In this document: piece by piece, positions 8,420-21,000 of the stretch
Layout: every line of letters starts with the position of its first letter
Numbering within the stretch: the first letter of the stretch is position 1
Origin: Auricularia sp. M13
Taxonomy: Eukaryota > Basidiomycota > Agaricomycetes > Auriculariales > Auriculariaceae
Assembly: GCA_037042915.1 (NCBI GenBank)
Contig: CM073196.1
Coordinates: 62,001 to 126,000 of the forward strand
Direction: 5' to 3'
DNA: 64,000 nucleotides
Made by a program: the position numbers and the translations under genes
Notes under the pieces: generated by a model
Told to the model about the DNA's origin: nothing
What the model saw: the letters and a program-made list of their open reading frames with translations, nothing else
Database searches by the model: none

Positions 8420-11400
8420 GGTCAGCAAGACGTTACGAAGAGGAACGCGGGCACAGTCGCGAAACAGGCACCTTTATAAGCGCCGCGTATCGCCTTTGCG
8501 GTCCCATCGGCTGCTATTGCCGGCGTGCGGTGCGCCTGCAGGTTGCAGGGAGGTTAGGGAGCAATAGATGGCGCGCTTCCCGTGCTATTCGCAGAGAGGG
8601 GATTGCAGCTAGGAGCCTCGGGAAGTCAGGGTCGCCGAATTTGAGGGTAGACGGCTCCGCTCTCGGATTTGTGATTGACTGTCGCCGAGCTATAGGTGCG
8701 TTATATGAGGTTGATAGTGCAAGGCCAATGAGAAGCGCACCGGAATCCAGTATCATGCCGCGATTTAATGGCACGCTCAGCGCAGAGCTCTGGGCTACCG
8801 CCGAGAGCGGGTGTCTCATATGACAGCCAGCCTGCGCACTACCAGTGCTGGAGTGACGCGAGGACGGGCACGATGCGGTTGGAAAGCGGTGAGTACGAGA
8901 GAACACTGGCGCCTAAGGCGAATACGTACTGGGAGTATGGAAATTGCGTCCGTTGTGCCACATGAGCGTGTGCGCGAAGGACCTCTGTAGATGATTTGCA
9001 ATAAGGAACAGCCCGCGCAAGAGAAGGACCAGCGTCAGTGCCTATCGAAGTATGAAACCGGGTAATTTGACAGAATAGCGTAGTGGATGCCCGTTCCAAT
9101 GGCGTCTGCGACGCTTGATGAGTGGGCAGAGGTGCACCCCACTCAGGCGACATACGTACTCGCGCGTGTCCTGATGGGATTATTTGGCTGTAAAAGGCGT
9201 ACTGAGTCCACCAGTGGAACGGTATGTTGGCAGTCGAACTGGGTCTGACAGGATAACCTGCGATACGCATCAAGCAATGGATTTGGCTTTCATAAAAAAG
9301 ATTAAAAATTGACATATACGGCGCAAAGCACTGTAAGAGCTCAGTATCAATAGCCCGTGAGCGAGCGAGTGCGCGACGGCGCGTTCGCGGTGTCATTAGG
9401 TGTCATGATGGTGGCGAAAACAGAGAAGTGGAGCGGAGTTGACCGCGGTGCCGCTCTCTTTCCAGTTTCTCTCCGTAACCGCCGCTTGCGAGCGAGCTAC
9501 GTGACACCGAACGTCTACCCATGTGCCCACGGTACGTTGCAGTCATTCTGGGTCCGAGCGCGCTATCTGACGGCCATCCAGACGATTTACGCGCTCTGGT
9601 CTTCAATTCCAAATGGCGCGCACCACCCGCCAAGCTGTGCGTGATCTGCTTTGCTTTTATTATTATTCATGATTCATTAATACAGGCCTTAGTGCGCTAT
9701 CAGCAATGCCTGACGCTGAACACTGGAATGTGCGCACCCTGAGCTCGCCAGCGACGAGCGATTCGGACGACGAACGGGTTAGCAGCAGCAACCAAACACA
9801 GTGCACTCCCAGATCGAAAAAGGGTCATGCCGACGTGCCGATACTAGGTCTTTAACCTGCCCTCGTGAGTATCGACCTTTTCATTTCTATTCTGTTTCCA
9901 CTGGCGCGGCGAAATTCCGTGAACAGCTAAGCCCGCTCTTCAGCGCCGGCTCGTCTCGCATCGGCGTCGGTGTAGAACTCTGAGCGCTAGCGTCACTGCT
10001 CGCGCGACGCGTACGCCGGAGCGGTGATGCTGCATGCCTCGCAGCGAGCCGAACACAGCGCCCCGCCGGGGCCGACCGCGCTCCTCGTCCTGCCCGCCCG
10101 CAGAGTATCTTGCGTCTTGTAGGGCAGCGCGTGACGCCCAGCTGCCGATATACGCCGTGTTTGCGCGTCGTCATTCCAGCGAGCATGTCTCTGTCCTCCC
10201 GCTCCGTAAGCTGTTTTGTTCCCTCCTTGGCACACGCGTGCGGCTTTCGCGAAATCCATCTCCATTCCCGCTCATTGTCTCCGTCTGCCGCCCTTCGTCA
10301 CGCCGCGCCTTCGCGCTCACGCGCCCCGCCTGCGCTTTGCCGGTTTCCATGACGTGCACATCAATGCTCGAGCCCGCGCTGGCGCCTGTGGCCGCGGCTC
10401 ATGTTCGCAGTTGCGCCTTTCGTGACACACGCTCTTCGTCTGCATGGCAGGCTGTTCACATCCACGCGCGCCGGTCGTGTCCGCCGTTGCACCTGCATTG
10501 GGCACGCGCGTTCAGATGAGCTCCCCCCTGCGACGGCTTTCCGCGCGGCTCGTATCGCGCGTGCACCCGCAGCTCGGGTTCACATCACGTCCCTGTGCGC
10601 CCTTCTGTGCGCGCGTGCTATCCTGACCGCGCGCGTCGCCGGCTTGGTTATCGCGCCCCTTCCCTGCGCGCAGACACCGTCGCTTTCCGCCGCCACTCGT
10701 TATCCTATTCCCAGTCCGCCCGCGCACGTCGCGTGTTCGCGTCCGCAATTCGCAGTTTCCTTTAAAATGTTTGCGCCTGCCATCCTCAAGCTCGCTCATT
10801 TTCCTTCGCGCTAGCTAACGCCTGTTAACGCCTGTTGCAGACTCAAAAATTAGATGCTCGGAAGTCAAACTGGGCGCCAAGTGGTGGACCGACTGCCGAC
10901 ATATCGATCGTGCTTGGTGAGTGGATTCTCTCTGTCTGCAGTCTGGCGCGGCCACGCGTGTCGAGCCGTCAGTGTGACCGTCGCGCGCTGGCGAGGTGTT
11001 TGGAGCAGCAGCTTTGCACGCGGGCGCTTCGTGGTACCTAGGCAGAGTGCAACGCAGTCTACGTCGAGCGCGACGCGGCGCAGCGTGCGATGCCCGCGGG
11101 CACACTCAACGCCTGCGCATCTGCCGCCGCCGCTGTTCGTCGTGACTATACCAGCGCGGCTCTCGCCCGCTCCCTAGTGCTTTCTGTGCAGCAATTCACG
11201 TCGCGCTGTCTTTGCCTGCCGGCGTTCAGTCGCTCACGGCCTCGCAGTTCTTCGGGTTGCTTACGCAGACTAGCGGCAGCCGCCTTTCCGAGCGGATGGG
11301 TCGTGACCCAATACACGGAGGAGTACAACCGCACTCGCGCACATCATTGAGCTCGTCGGCGAGTTGTCCAAGGGGCACGCGCTCTCGTAAGTTGAGCAAC

Positions 11401-11600
11401 TTCTTCAACCAGGAGGTGAGCTCTGTTTTGAATCACGCCCTCGGTCGCTTGCTCGGAGCGCACCCTTCACTGCGCGCTCTACGGCGACCGCGTGCTCGCG
11501 CGCGGTCCTGGTCTCAAGCAGTACGCGGCGGCTTCGGCTTCGCGCTTCTTCCCTCGTTCGCGCTTGCCCGTGTACTGACGCGCTGCATCGCAGGGGAACT
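8420..11600. other. GC-rich stretch without a supported gene
   Basis: The only sizeable frames are short, overlapping on both strands, and C- or Arg-rich in translation (for example 10034-10519 and 10401-10814), typical of GC-rich non-coding DNA. The first bases would hold the promoter of paralogue A. No terminal repeats or target duplications were found. Confidence 0.4.
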
Positions 11601-11860
11601 GCGACACATAACTACTTGGAAGCTGCGCCTCTGGGTGCTGCAGGATGGGCCTGACGACGAGTACCTGGTGCTGCGCGAGCAGGTGCAGCGCGTAGCATCA
11701 TCGGTGGCTCGCGTGCCCGGTGTTGAGCAGTACCAGCGGCGACGCGATGAAGCGCGTCGAGCCGTCGGTTCAGGACCAGACGAGGAGGTCCTGGAGCGCG
11801 CGGGGCGACTACGCTGCGCGGCGTGCGCGGCGCTGTTGGACTGGCCGACTGGGGAAGCTG
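11601..11860 (+). CDS. possible exon of an unrecognised gene
   Basis: After a plausible CAG acceptor near 11592 there is an open stretch with protein-like composition (segments WKLRLWVLQDG and EEVLERAGRLR). It lies within a longer open frame (11212-11958) whose flanks look non-coding. I could not join it to other exons and do not recognise the family. It may be a gene remnant. Confidence 0.2.
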
Positions 11861-14295
11861 ATAATGGCGCGCTGTGTTATAGCTATCCGTGCTGTGTTGG
11901 CGACATGTCTTGCCCGCCAATGAAATATAGTTTGTCCTTTGTGCATTCTCTTTGCTGATTGCGCTGTAGTGCGGGTATGCCGTGGGCGCAGTTTAGCAGA
12001 TGATGAGAGCGTATTAATGCGACCGTTGGAAATAGGGCAAGTACCTCGCTGTGCTTTGGAGGTACATATACGCGTATCGCGTCATCTCGATGCTCCTGAA
12101 GCTCGAATGCATCTGGATTACACCCTTCCTGCATCTAAGAGACGGATGACACGCAGTGGTCGCATACTCGGCACCCGGAAGTCGGGATGTGGGTCTAGAT
12201 GATTCGCACATGTGGGAAAGGGTCGGAGCAGTCTGAGTGGCCTCGGCGAGTCGGATGTCAATGGACTGACGTACTGTACGTTTATTGCCCTGAGCATGTC
12301 AATTGCTGTTCAAAAAGACAACAGAGCATTGTAAATGACTTGAATTTGATTAAAATTTAAGTTCGTAGACTGTACGGTCTTCACATTTGTGCTTTGTGAC
12401 CTGATCATGAGCGGCTGTCAGTGTCCGGGTCTGGACCGAAGCTTCCGTTGTCCGCGTTTCTGCTCTCGACCACGACGCGCGTGGGCTGCACAGTTCGCCA
12501 TAAGCTTACGCGTCTCGCGCCTCGCCCACCCAATCGATACTCTGTTTGCGTTGGCTTAGGCTCTTTATTCAGAGTAAAAGCTCACTTGCTTTGAGCAGCA
12601 CCCGCACTCCCGATTCCGCTGAGCTCGCCGCCTGTGCTCTGCGTTGACGACATTACGCAACGGTTGACAGTATGCGCTGTGCTAAAGTTCTTTTTTGTCC
12701 TTGTAGACTCTGCCTGGACGCGTGGCGGTCTGCGCACATTGCCCGACATGCTCGTTTACTGCCGGACGACGGTCGTCAGTCTATGCGTGCGCAATATGCC
12801 TCCAGACATCGTAAGCCTCAAATTGTCCGCGTTTGAGCGTATCATGATGCTGACCGCTCGTTTTATATAGTCTGTACGGACGCCATGTCGGCCCCGTCCA
12901 GGAGCTCACGCTGCCGCCGCACAGACAAGCCGCCACTGACAGTTCAGCGGTGCATAGCGCTGACGCGTCAGCGAGCGCTCCTGAGGGCTCGGGCTCGAGC
13001 AAGAGGCGCGCGCAGCTTGCCAATACGCCGTCGAGCTCACGATCCAACGTCGTGCTACGATGCCACCGCGGACGCTGCATATTCGCCCCCCCTCTCTACA
13101 CCTGCACAAGCGTTTGCCTGCGGCAATCAAGCGCCATTGGCGTCTGCGGCGACGCCAGGATTCCAGGCATGCGCAGCGGCGCCATGTCACATTACACCGA
13201 CATGACCCGCCCCTCTGCGCCGCCGACCGCGCGTATATGCTCACCTCCCACTTGCCGCTTGCGCCATAATCAGCGTTTTGGTCGGCCCCGGGTGCCACAG
13301 CTCGCCCGAGCAAGACTGCTGTACGGCCAGTGACTGTGCCGCCGACGCCGACGGTGTCCCGGGCTGCGCTCAGCCACGAGCGCGCACATGCCGCCCGGCC
13401 TGCACTGTTAAACGGCGGCATCGGCGTTGCGTCCTTGTTTCCGACGTTACCCCCCGCACAACCGTCTAGACGAGCTCGTGACACGTTCGCCGCTGCCCGT
13501 TATCCCTCAGCGTTTTGCGCGCCCGCGCTGCTTCGCTGGCCGCTGACCGCCCTCATCGCCGACTGCTCCCCGTTCTGAACACGGCCATGGCGCATACCTA
13601 CGAACCCGCCGGTCGCGGCGCGCACAGCACGCACGTTCCTTCGTCGCTGCACGAGCTCACTCGATGCAGACCCAACGCCGCGCCGTCGAGCCAAATGGTC
13701 TGTGCTTCGCCCAGTTTGCATGACCGCGCGCTTCGAACGGATCGAATTGTGCTGTTTCATCGCGCGCAGGGCACCAGCTATCCGTGCATGGACTCTGTAG
13801 CCAATACGCGAGCACGTCGTCCCCAACGCGCCGTTACACGCATACGGATGACAGCTGCTGGTGCAAGCGGCCTGGCCCCGCGCCGCGCCGCGCGCGCTCT
13901 ACCTACCGCTTGCTCAACTTCGACATCGCGCGTATAGACGACAAAGGCTACGCGCGACATGTTTCGTTCGGCTGGCGACGTCGGCTCCCTGGCCGCGAGC
14001 CCGCAGTGCACGCTCTACCCCTGTCGCTCGCACAATGCCCACATCGGCCGTACCGACGACCAAGCTCTATGTAAGGCAGCGCCGTGTGACTCTCAACGGC
14101 CTCCATAAACTTTCTCGACAGATGCCTGCACCGTGATCAGCTAACCGCACCGTGATGAGCTCAGGTGTGACGCCCGTCGCAGGCCGATTGACGTTCGGCG
14201 CGCAGATGAGTCGCCATCAGAGTCATAAACCGCGTTTTAGATCGCTCCAGGATCATCGTCGCACTGCGAGCCATCGCGATCTTTGTGTTGATATT
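11861..14295. other. intergenic / degenerate GC-rich DNA
   Basis: No supported gene. 12.9-14.1 kb is CpG-rich with many overlapping short frames on both strands. The last bases adjoin the 3' end of paralogue B. Confidence 0.35.
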
Positions 14296-15836
14296 CTACA
14301 CACTGATGAGGAGGGAATGCAGGATGGGCTGTACGTTCTGAGCCCATAGATGGATGTATCCTCTCATGGGACTAATCGCCTGTTATGGCACTGAGAGATG
14401 GATCGAAATACAAGGCGCGCTACTTACCAACCCCAGTTTCTGATTTCGGCCGACGTCGATGCTCGGGGCGGCGAGCAGAAGCTTCCACATCGCGTCCGGA
14501 GACCTGAGAGTTCCGTTTATGGCTCTGGGCATCCAGATGGAGTGAATGAAGTCGCTGTTTTTGGGCTTAGTAATCCCTCAAAGAGCCAAATTGTCTAACA
14601 CGTACGGCGAAGGTAGACGCGCAAAAGCTTTCAGCATGGCGACCCGCAGTACTTCACTATCGTATTCTAGCGCTGTCTCAAATAGGTTGTGCAACAGGAC
14701 TTGCGCTGCTTCAGCGTATAGCTGCATCGCATCTTCGAGTTTCCGTTCCTGCTGAAGATAGTACTGGTGGATCGCGGAGCAGCTCCGCATGTCGCAGTTG
14801 CAGGCCTCGTCGATTGAGTGTCCCCGCTCAAGCAAGTGTTTGAATATCCGATCGCCGTCCCGGACGCGCGGGCCGGTGTAAATGAGTGTCTGCCACTGTC
14901 CAAACGCAGCTTCCTGGAAGAAAAGGCAGCCGAATCTTATCGTGCGGTAACTGTTGTGCTTAACGTGTAAGTATCGTCTCGATTCCATGCAGAGACAGGT
15001 TACCTAAAATTCACAACCCGTTTGCTTTGAACGCGGTTGAGGACGGCTTCCCAAGGAAGCTTGGATCGGGCTTCTAGGTAGCTCGTAATGCTTTGGCAAT
15101 CAGCAGCTATCATGATCTCATTGAGCCTCTAGGAACCGTACTAAGTGGGGAGTCGCATTTCACCATGAAAATGCTTGCCTGAAGAGACGTGCGCGCGAGC
15201 GGTGTGTAATATCTCCCCGAATTTCGGTCGTAGAAACGAAAAGACGGGACCCCCACGTCGAATCTGATCTGCATGTCGTGAAGTACTCCACAAATGTGCT
15301 CGAGCGTGGCGCCTTGGCGGGCGAGTTGAACTTCGACCGCATTCTGGTCCTGGCTACAGCTATAATCAGGATCATGTGGCGATAGTAGAGCACGAGAAAA
15401 CGAACGCCTGTGAGAGCCCCAAGTAAAGTTGAATAATGTTGATCTGTTCGGCAAGATGCTGGCGAAGGGCATCGACCTCCTTCATCGTACCAAGGACGCT
15501 CCACGCTGCGCGCCCCAGATGCCTGTGCCATGTTGAGCCCGAAACGCGCGCCTGCGCACGCTTGATTTTCTGGACGAGCGTGCGCAGCGTGTCGCGACAG
15601 CGCCCGAGCGCAGCGCAGAGCCCGTTGACGACGTCGGGTCGCAGAGTTTTCCGCCGTCGCTCGACAAAGGCTTGGATGTTCTGCAACGCGCCGATAAAGA
15701 CGTCGACATCCTCGATCAGAGACTGGATCTCGGCGCATGCACCGTGAGCGTCGTCAAGCGCCGCGCGGAGCTGCCAAGCGAGTTGCAGGACAGCAACAAT
15801 GTCGCCGAACGAGCCAAACATGAAGTTTGCAGGCAT
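14296..15836 (-). CDS. STAND-type N-terminal domain-like protein, paralogue B
   Basis: Six exons: 15836-15402, 15343-15179, 15128-15004, 14950-14606, 14554-14428, 14379-14296; 426 aa, phases consistent. Exon 1 has the same length as in paralogue A and the same FMFGSFGDIV / VLQLAWQL start. Later shared blocks include IRFDVGVPSF, PWEAVLNR and FFQEAAFGQW. The second intron uses a GC donor (CAG|GCAAGC ... TTCCTAG) where paralogue A uses GT. The final two exons have their own canonical intron (GTAAGT...ATAACAG). The same helical N-terminal domain is present and no downstream enzyme domain is recognisable. A and B are an old duplication on the same strand, now diverged over most of their length. 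Confidence 0.7.
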
Positions 15837-16090
15837 GGTCGATCGATTTGTGGGGTGCGCAAGAAACCCTGTGGTAGCCCGCCTAAAGGTCGCGAACCGT
15901 GCACAGCGTTCTCGGTTCCGTCGGTTCTTGTTGTCGGCATGCAACGGCGAACCCGAGAAGTTGGCGGGTATTGACAGTATGCACTCGACGCCACTTGAGG
16001 GGGGACGGCAGGATGTTCAACCTGCAGTCCCGCGTGGGTTGCGAACCCCTAGCTAGCGACCTCGTGAAGCAAAAAGCACCGGCTCGTCAC

Positions 16091-16697
16091 GCTGCGCCTA
16101 GTGATGGGTCGGCTTCGGCTCAAGCCGCGAGCCGGCCGAGCCGAGCCGCTTGCAGGCCGAGCCTGGCCGGGCCGTCCGACCGGCTCGGGAGGGCTTGCGG
16201 CTCGGCTTGCGCTCTGTCAAGCCGCGAGCCGGCCGCTGGGCCGGGGCTTACACTGTACAGTGTTGACAATGCTATACTTCAGAGTAAGTGACCCTCTAGG
16301 TGTTTCATTTTTCAGTATACCCAATCTAATTGTTGCTGTAGAATGGTTTGACTTTGAACGGACCGACCGACGGCTCGGATCGTTTGTCGGATCGCGCAGC
16401 GGCGCTCCGTTCATCCCCGCCGCGCTGTTCGCAGCCCTCCATACACGCTACAACACCGCAGAAGAGCTAAGGAACTATTAGTTGAGTATATGAGCATTAA
16501 ATGGTGAGGTTAGAGCTTCTTCTTCATTGCTGATATCCGTCGTGCTCCGGCCGTTCTGAGCCGCGGCTGGGCCGCCGGCTTACATGAGCCGCCGGCTCAG
16601 GGCCCGGCTCACGACGTCGTCGAGCCTGAGCCCCTCGAAGCCGAGCCGTAGCCGGCGGCTTTGAGCCGAGCCGGGCCGGCACATCACTAGCTGCGCC
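16091..16697. mobile_element. hAT-type MITE with 8-bp target duplication
   Basis: A 591-bp element (16099-16689) starts TAGTGATG and ends CATCACTA, with GC-rich imperfect inverted ends full of GCCGGC/GAGCCG motifs. It is flanked by an exact 8-bp direct repeat GCTGCGCC (16091-16098 and 16690-16697). Eight-bp duplication and T/CAGTGATG-like ends are typical of hAT. There is no transposase inside. Confidence 0.85.
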
Positions 16698-16835
16698 ACG
16701 ATGCGCACCTGTAATGGCATTGCTGGAGCGCAACTGGACCAGCTTCAGCGCGGTAATGGTGATTAAATGAGGGCGCGAAAGACCAAGCACCGTCTGGATG
16801 TGAGGGAGGTAGGTAGGTAGGGAAGCAGCTGTGTC
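16698..16835. other. short spacer before the giant element
   Basis: Contains a GGTA/GGTAG simple run near 16808-16821. I found no target duplication matching the sequence after 44915. Confidence 0.4.
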
Positions 16836-17586
16836 GGGACTTTTCGCTTAAGCGATACCCGCACTTTGTGCAATGCATCGGTTCTAGGGTTCTGTGTACA
16901 ATGCCACGTTTTAAACACGGGTTAAAAAACAGTGTTTAAAACATTGTTTTAAAACAGACGTCCGAAAATTGGCTGTTTAAAAACAAAATACAGTTCAGTT
17001 GCAGGACCTCTGAGACATGTGTTGGAGGCATGGATTTTGTCTTTGTGCCATTTCCCGCTATATCCTAGTAGCCTCCATTGCTGGTAGCATATGAGTTAGC
17101 TGCATCTCGCATCTCACACAGGTGATCAGTGAAAGATTCATTCAACTGCAGGAGCTGTCTCAGTGCTGTAAGTAACTAATTAGCAAGATCTCACAAGAGA
17201 ACAGCATTCTTCCAGTGCCCAGACCTGAGAGTGTTGTTAAACATCTAGTATAGAAAGTGGCTCATTCTGACCTATATTCTCACAGGTAGAAGTTTACAAC
17301 ATTACATCGAGCATTAAAGTTTCAAGAACCATGCATTACCAATCATACCTGGCAAGTATCTGTGATATCCTAGGGTATGAGGAGGTATACCTGGGCAAAT
17401 TTGACTGGAAGGTTGCTTTTTCTAAGCTTGTCTCGATGTTTCTAATGCATTACATAAGCAGTGTTTTAAACACTGTTTTAAACACCTGTTAAATAACGGG
17501 TTGGTTAAAAAACATGTTGAGAATAGCTCGGGCATTTTACACAGAACCCTAATCGGTTCAGCGATTCCCACACTTTGGCACGTTTT
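16836..17586 (+). repeat. left terminal inverted repeat, split by a nested MITE
   Basis: Starts GGGACTTTTCGCTTAAGCG, continues through CCGCACTTTGTGCAA and GCATCGGTTC, is interrupted by the hAT MITE at 16885-17551, and resumes with AGCGATTCCCACACTTTGGC. With the MITE and one target copy removed it matches the reverse complement of 44841-44915 at all but about six positions plus one indel. It contains small palindromes (CGCTTAAGCG). Confidence 0.8.
16877..17559. mobile_element. hAT-type MITE nested in the giant element's end
   Basis: A 667-bp element (16885-17551) with inverted ends TAGGGTTCTGTGTA / TACACAGAACCCTA and an exact 8-bp duplication ATCGGTTC (16877-16884 and 17552-17559). Both ends are rich in GTTTAAAAC-like motifs. 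No coding capacity. A different family from the MITE at 16.1 kb. Confidence 0.87.
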
Positions 17587-17639
17587 CAGTGTTCAAACGT
17601 CTGTAGTGTAATGGTACTAGCTATCTAATAATAATATTT

Positions 17640-17935
17640 AAATCGCTTGGAATCGCTGGTAATCGCTTGAGCTCGCTGAAATATGAGCACGGACGGTCAG
17701 CGCTCGCATGGCAGTGAGCCTGGCAGTGAGCCTCGCTGACAATCGCTGAGCATCGCTGGGGGCCGCTTAAATATGAACATAGTCGGGCAGCACCCACACA
17801 GCTTGGAATCGCTGAATTAACATGGAGCATCGCTGAGAAGCGCAGTGCATCGCTGGACAATGTGCAAATACTGATACCGTCAATCAGCCCCCCGCACCGC
17901 TGAGAATCGCTGCGCATCGCTGAGCATAGCTATGC
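17640..17935 (+). repeat. left subterminal ATCGCT repeat cluster
   Basis: About ten copies of ATCGCT (AATCGCTTG, GCATCGCTGAG and variants) in 300 bp, all in one orientation, with a mirror-image cluster at the other end. Likely transposase binding sites by analogy with other large DNA transposons. Confidence 0.7.
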
Positions 17936-18096
17936 GAGCGACCACGGACCTACCGCCGCTTACCCCAGCGTCAAGCAATTATGAATGGCTGAAAAATCAT
18001 GGAACATGTTAGCGTTGTTGCAGCAGTGCGTCATATACAGTCGTTTCACCAAAGCAGAGTCTACGAGAGGGGATTTGACAAAGTATCTACATTACA

Positions 18097-21000
18097 TCAC
18101 GAGACAAACGGATTGGCGGGCATCACGGTGGGCATAGTGGGCAGAATCCCAAAGTAATCCTGGAAGCTCTGCGCGTAGAAGCTCCAGACCTCGCGCTTAA
18201 TATCGAGCAACTTCTCCATTGACAAACCCTCTGTTGCAGTGTAGCGCCGGAGGTTGGTAACCTCGCGGCACCTCGGCCACGCGCGCACAATCTTCCACAG
18301 GCTATATATTGAGACCTTGCGGTTCTCGGGGTTTGGGTCAGTGTGAGGCGGCTGCCGTAATCCTAGAGGTACAAATCCGTCTTGCCCGCCCCAGCAATTG
18401 AGCCAGAGAGCTTCGCGGTCCTGCCGCACGGCGTCGTTCCAGATCTTGAGCGACTTGAGAATGTAGGTGTCGAGGTCCCGCAGCTGAAATCGAAACGAGG
18501 TTTCCTGCACCTCCCACACCAAGAAGGCGCGCACGTCGGCCCGAGCGAGATCCTCTTCGGCCAGAGGATGTTGACCGATGAAGAGGGTCTTCGTTGCGCG
18601 TCCATTCGGCTGCTCGGCCTCGTAGCCGTAAACTGGATCGGGCGGCGGCTTATTGCCTTCCCCAGCATCTGCACCCTGCGTTGGGGGGTTCGGCGTAACC
18701 GCAGCTGAGCGCCCAGCGAACACAGCTGTTTCCTACATGCATTGATTAGCAACATTCAGCCACAGAAAGATAAGACGCACCTGACGAAGGGGCACGGCGG
18801 CCATCCACATCGCCCGAGAGCCGGAGGCCAGGCCATCAGCATCTGCCACTGACTGGTGCCAGGCCAAGTTATTCTCGTCGAGCAGAATCTCGTTGTCCTC
18901 GCCCACAGCCTCCTCCTCTGGTACGCGGGACGATTTGCGGAACAGCAGCAAGCGGCAGCTTTCGTAATCCCAGAACTCATCCCATTCCCCGGTCAGCAGG
19001 AGCTCGCGGTCCGCAGTATCCGCTGCATACATGTGCCCAGTGGTGCGCTCGAAGAATACTGAAGCAGATTTGACCTTCTGCTTCCATTGGTACGGCTCGG
19101 CAAACGCTCGCGCGCTCTTGACGATAAGATCCTCGCCCTCAGAGGGCAGACGTGTATAAGCCATGCTGGGGCGAGCTTCAGCGGCGGCGACAGGCGGCAG
19201 AACCAAGCTCATATCCGCATTCGCGGCAAGAGTCGACGTGGTGGTGGCGTTGTGCAGCAGAATATGTGTCCTGCTGGTGAGCGAGGCGGCTTTGTTCACG
19301 TCGCTGGCCTTGATGCCCAGGCCCGTGCAGTTCTCCTTGACCCACGACTCATGCTCCGGGGTTGTATGGTACTTGTCGTCAAGAACCTTCCGCCATATTT
19401 TAGCCGATAAACCAATGAAGCCGTCGCGCATGATGCGCCGCAGCCAGAAGTTGCGCAACGCAACCCAGGACCTGAAGACAAAGACCATGCGGCTCTCCTT
19501 CTGCGCAACAAAGTGGTGGAAGGGTGGCATGGTATACTGTAAAGGCTCTCCGAATCGCGCCTGCGGAACTGGGTGCAGAACGTCGGGTGCGCATAGCCGA
19601 TATTCGCGCATTCGAGAGCGGTCCACTGAAGCAGCAACGTGCGCAAGCCATTTTGGCGGTCGCGGCACCCACTCTGGAAGAGCAGGGTGGTCATTGGCCT
19701 GGTGCCCTGGGTCGGTTTCCCAGGTCCGTGCGATCCAAGCCGGGGGTGCGTCTGCGGGCCGACGCGACTTGCTACCAGCTAAAGCAAACACGTGAGCAAG
19801 GGCACCAAAAACAACCCACAAACGTACCAGGGTAACGAGGCTCTTCCCTCAGCAAATATTGAGGCACCCTTGACGCTGGTTCCGTTCTTGTTGTGCGTGG
19901 CGGCGATCGTGCTCGAGGACGTGCCCGTCCAGGCCTCGGAGACCGGGATCGATCACGGGAGACTGAGCGTGTTGCGGGCTCAGGTCCGCGCGCAGGCGCT
20001 TCATCGACTGGCTCATCGTCCTGGGGTCGTGGTGTACCCACATGCTCGTCGTCGTCGGGGTAATACGGCGGGGTGGGTGGCCGATACACTACCCCACTCC
20101 AATCCCGTCCCTCAGTGTCTAGAGCGTCCCGCGGCATCATCTCAACTCGGCGGAAGTGCTCAAACACGCGTGACAGCTGGTCTTTCCTCATATTGGGCGG
20201 CATGGATTTTGAGACGAACCAAACGGGTATCCCGAGACGGTGAAGGAGCGTCACCATCGCGCTGTCCGTGCTGAAGACGCCAACACAGTCGTACATGCGA
20301 TCCGATACAAAGCGTTCATCGCCAACATGATATTTTACATCGAGCCTGAACAATCTGAAAGCCCGGAGTTCGGCGATGCCGCGTTGTATGCGGGTGACGG
20401 ACACAGCGGTCTCGCGGAACGTTGCTGTCAGACTTTGGAAGTCTGACAGCAAGCGGATGCAGTCGTTGATGGTGGTGGTGGGGAGCAAGATGCGCGTCCT
20501 TGCCGTCCGCAGAAGAGGCAGCACGAGCACGTATATCTCGTAGAACGAGTCTTGCAAACGCGCCAGCAATGGCCGCCCAGGCGCCCGTAACTAGCGCCGT
20601 CCTGCACCGGCAGCCAGTCTTCGGGCTGCATGACATAGCCCGTGATGTTTTCTCCGTACAGGTCACGGTGCGGCTTGACCAGAGGAATCCACGCCATGTG
20701 CGGTGCCGCAGGCTGCCAGTACTGAGGGTACTGCATCGGATCGTGTACGCCCAGCCGGAAGTCTGTGCGCAGGCGCGGGTACTCGTTGATGGGCAGGTCC
20801 GGGATGGGCTCGCCCGGGAGAACGAGTAGATATACCGCTTGGCCTCAGAGTCGAACGCGACAGCTTGCGGCTTGCAGGGCCATGGATCGTTCTCGAGCCG
20901 CGGGCGCCATGACGCAGAAAGCGTGGCCACGGCCTCCTTCGAGTCGCCGCGGGCGCGAATGGTATCCGGGAGCATCCTATTCCCGACAAATCAGTCTCAT

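Noticed and set aside
11212-11958. 248-codon plus-strand frame as a complete gene
   Set aside because: Only the middle part looks protein-like; the N- and C-terminal parts look like intron or intergenic sequence.
16822-16835. Target-site duplication for the giant element
   Set aside because: The sequence before 16836 (CAGCTGTGTC) does not match that after 44915 (CGGTACCATT); shared GGGAAG further out is too short and misplaced.
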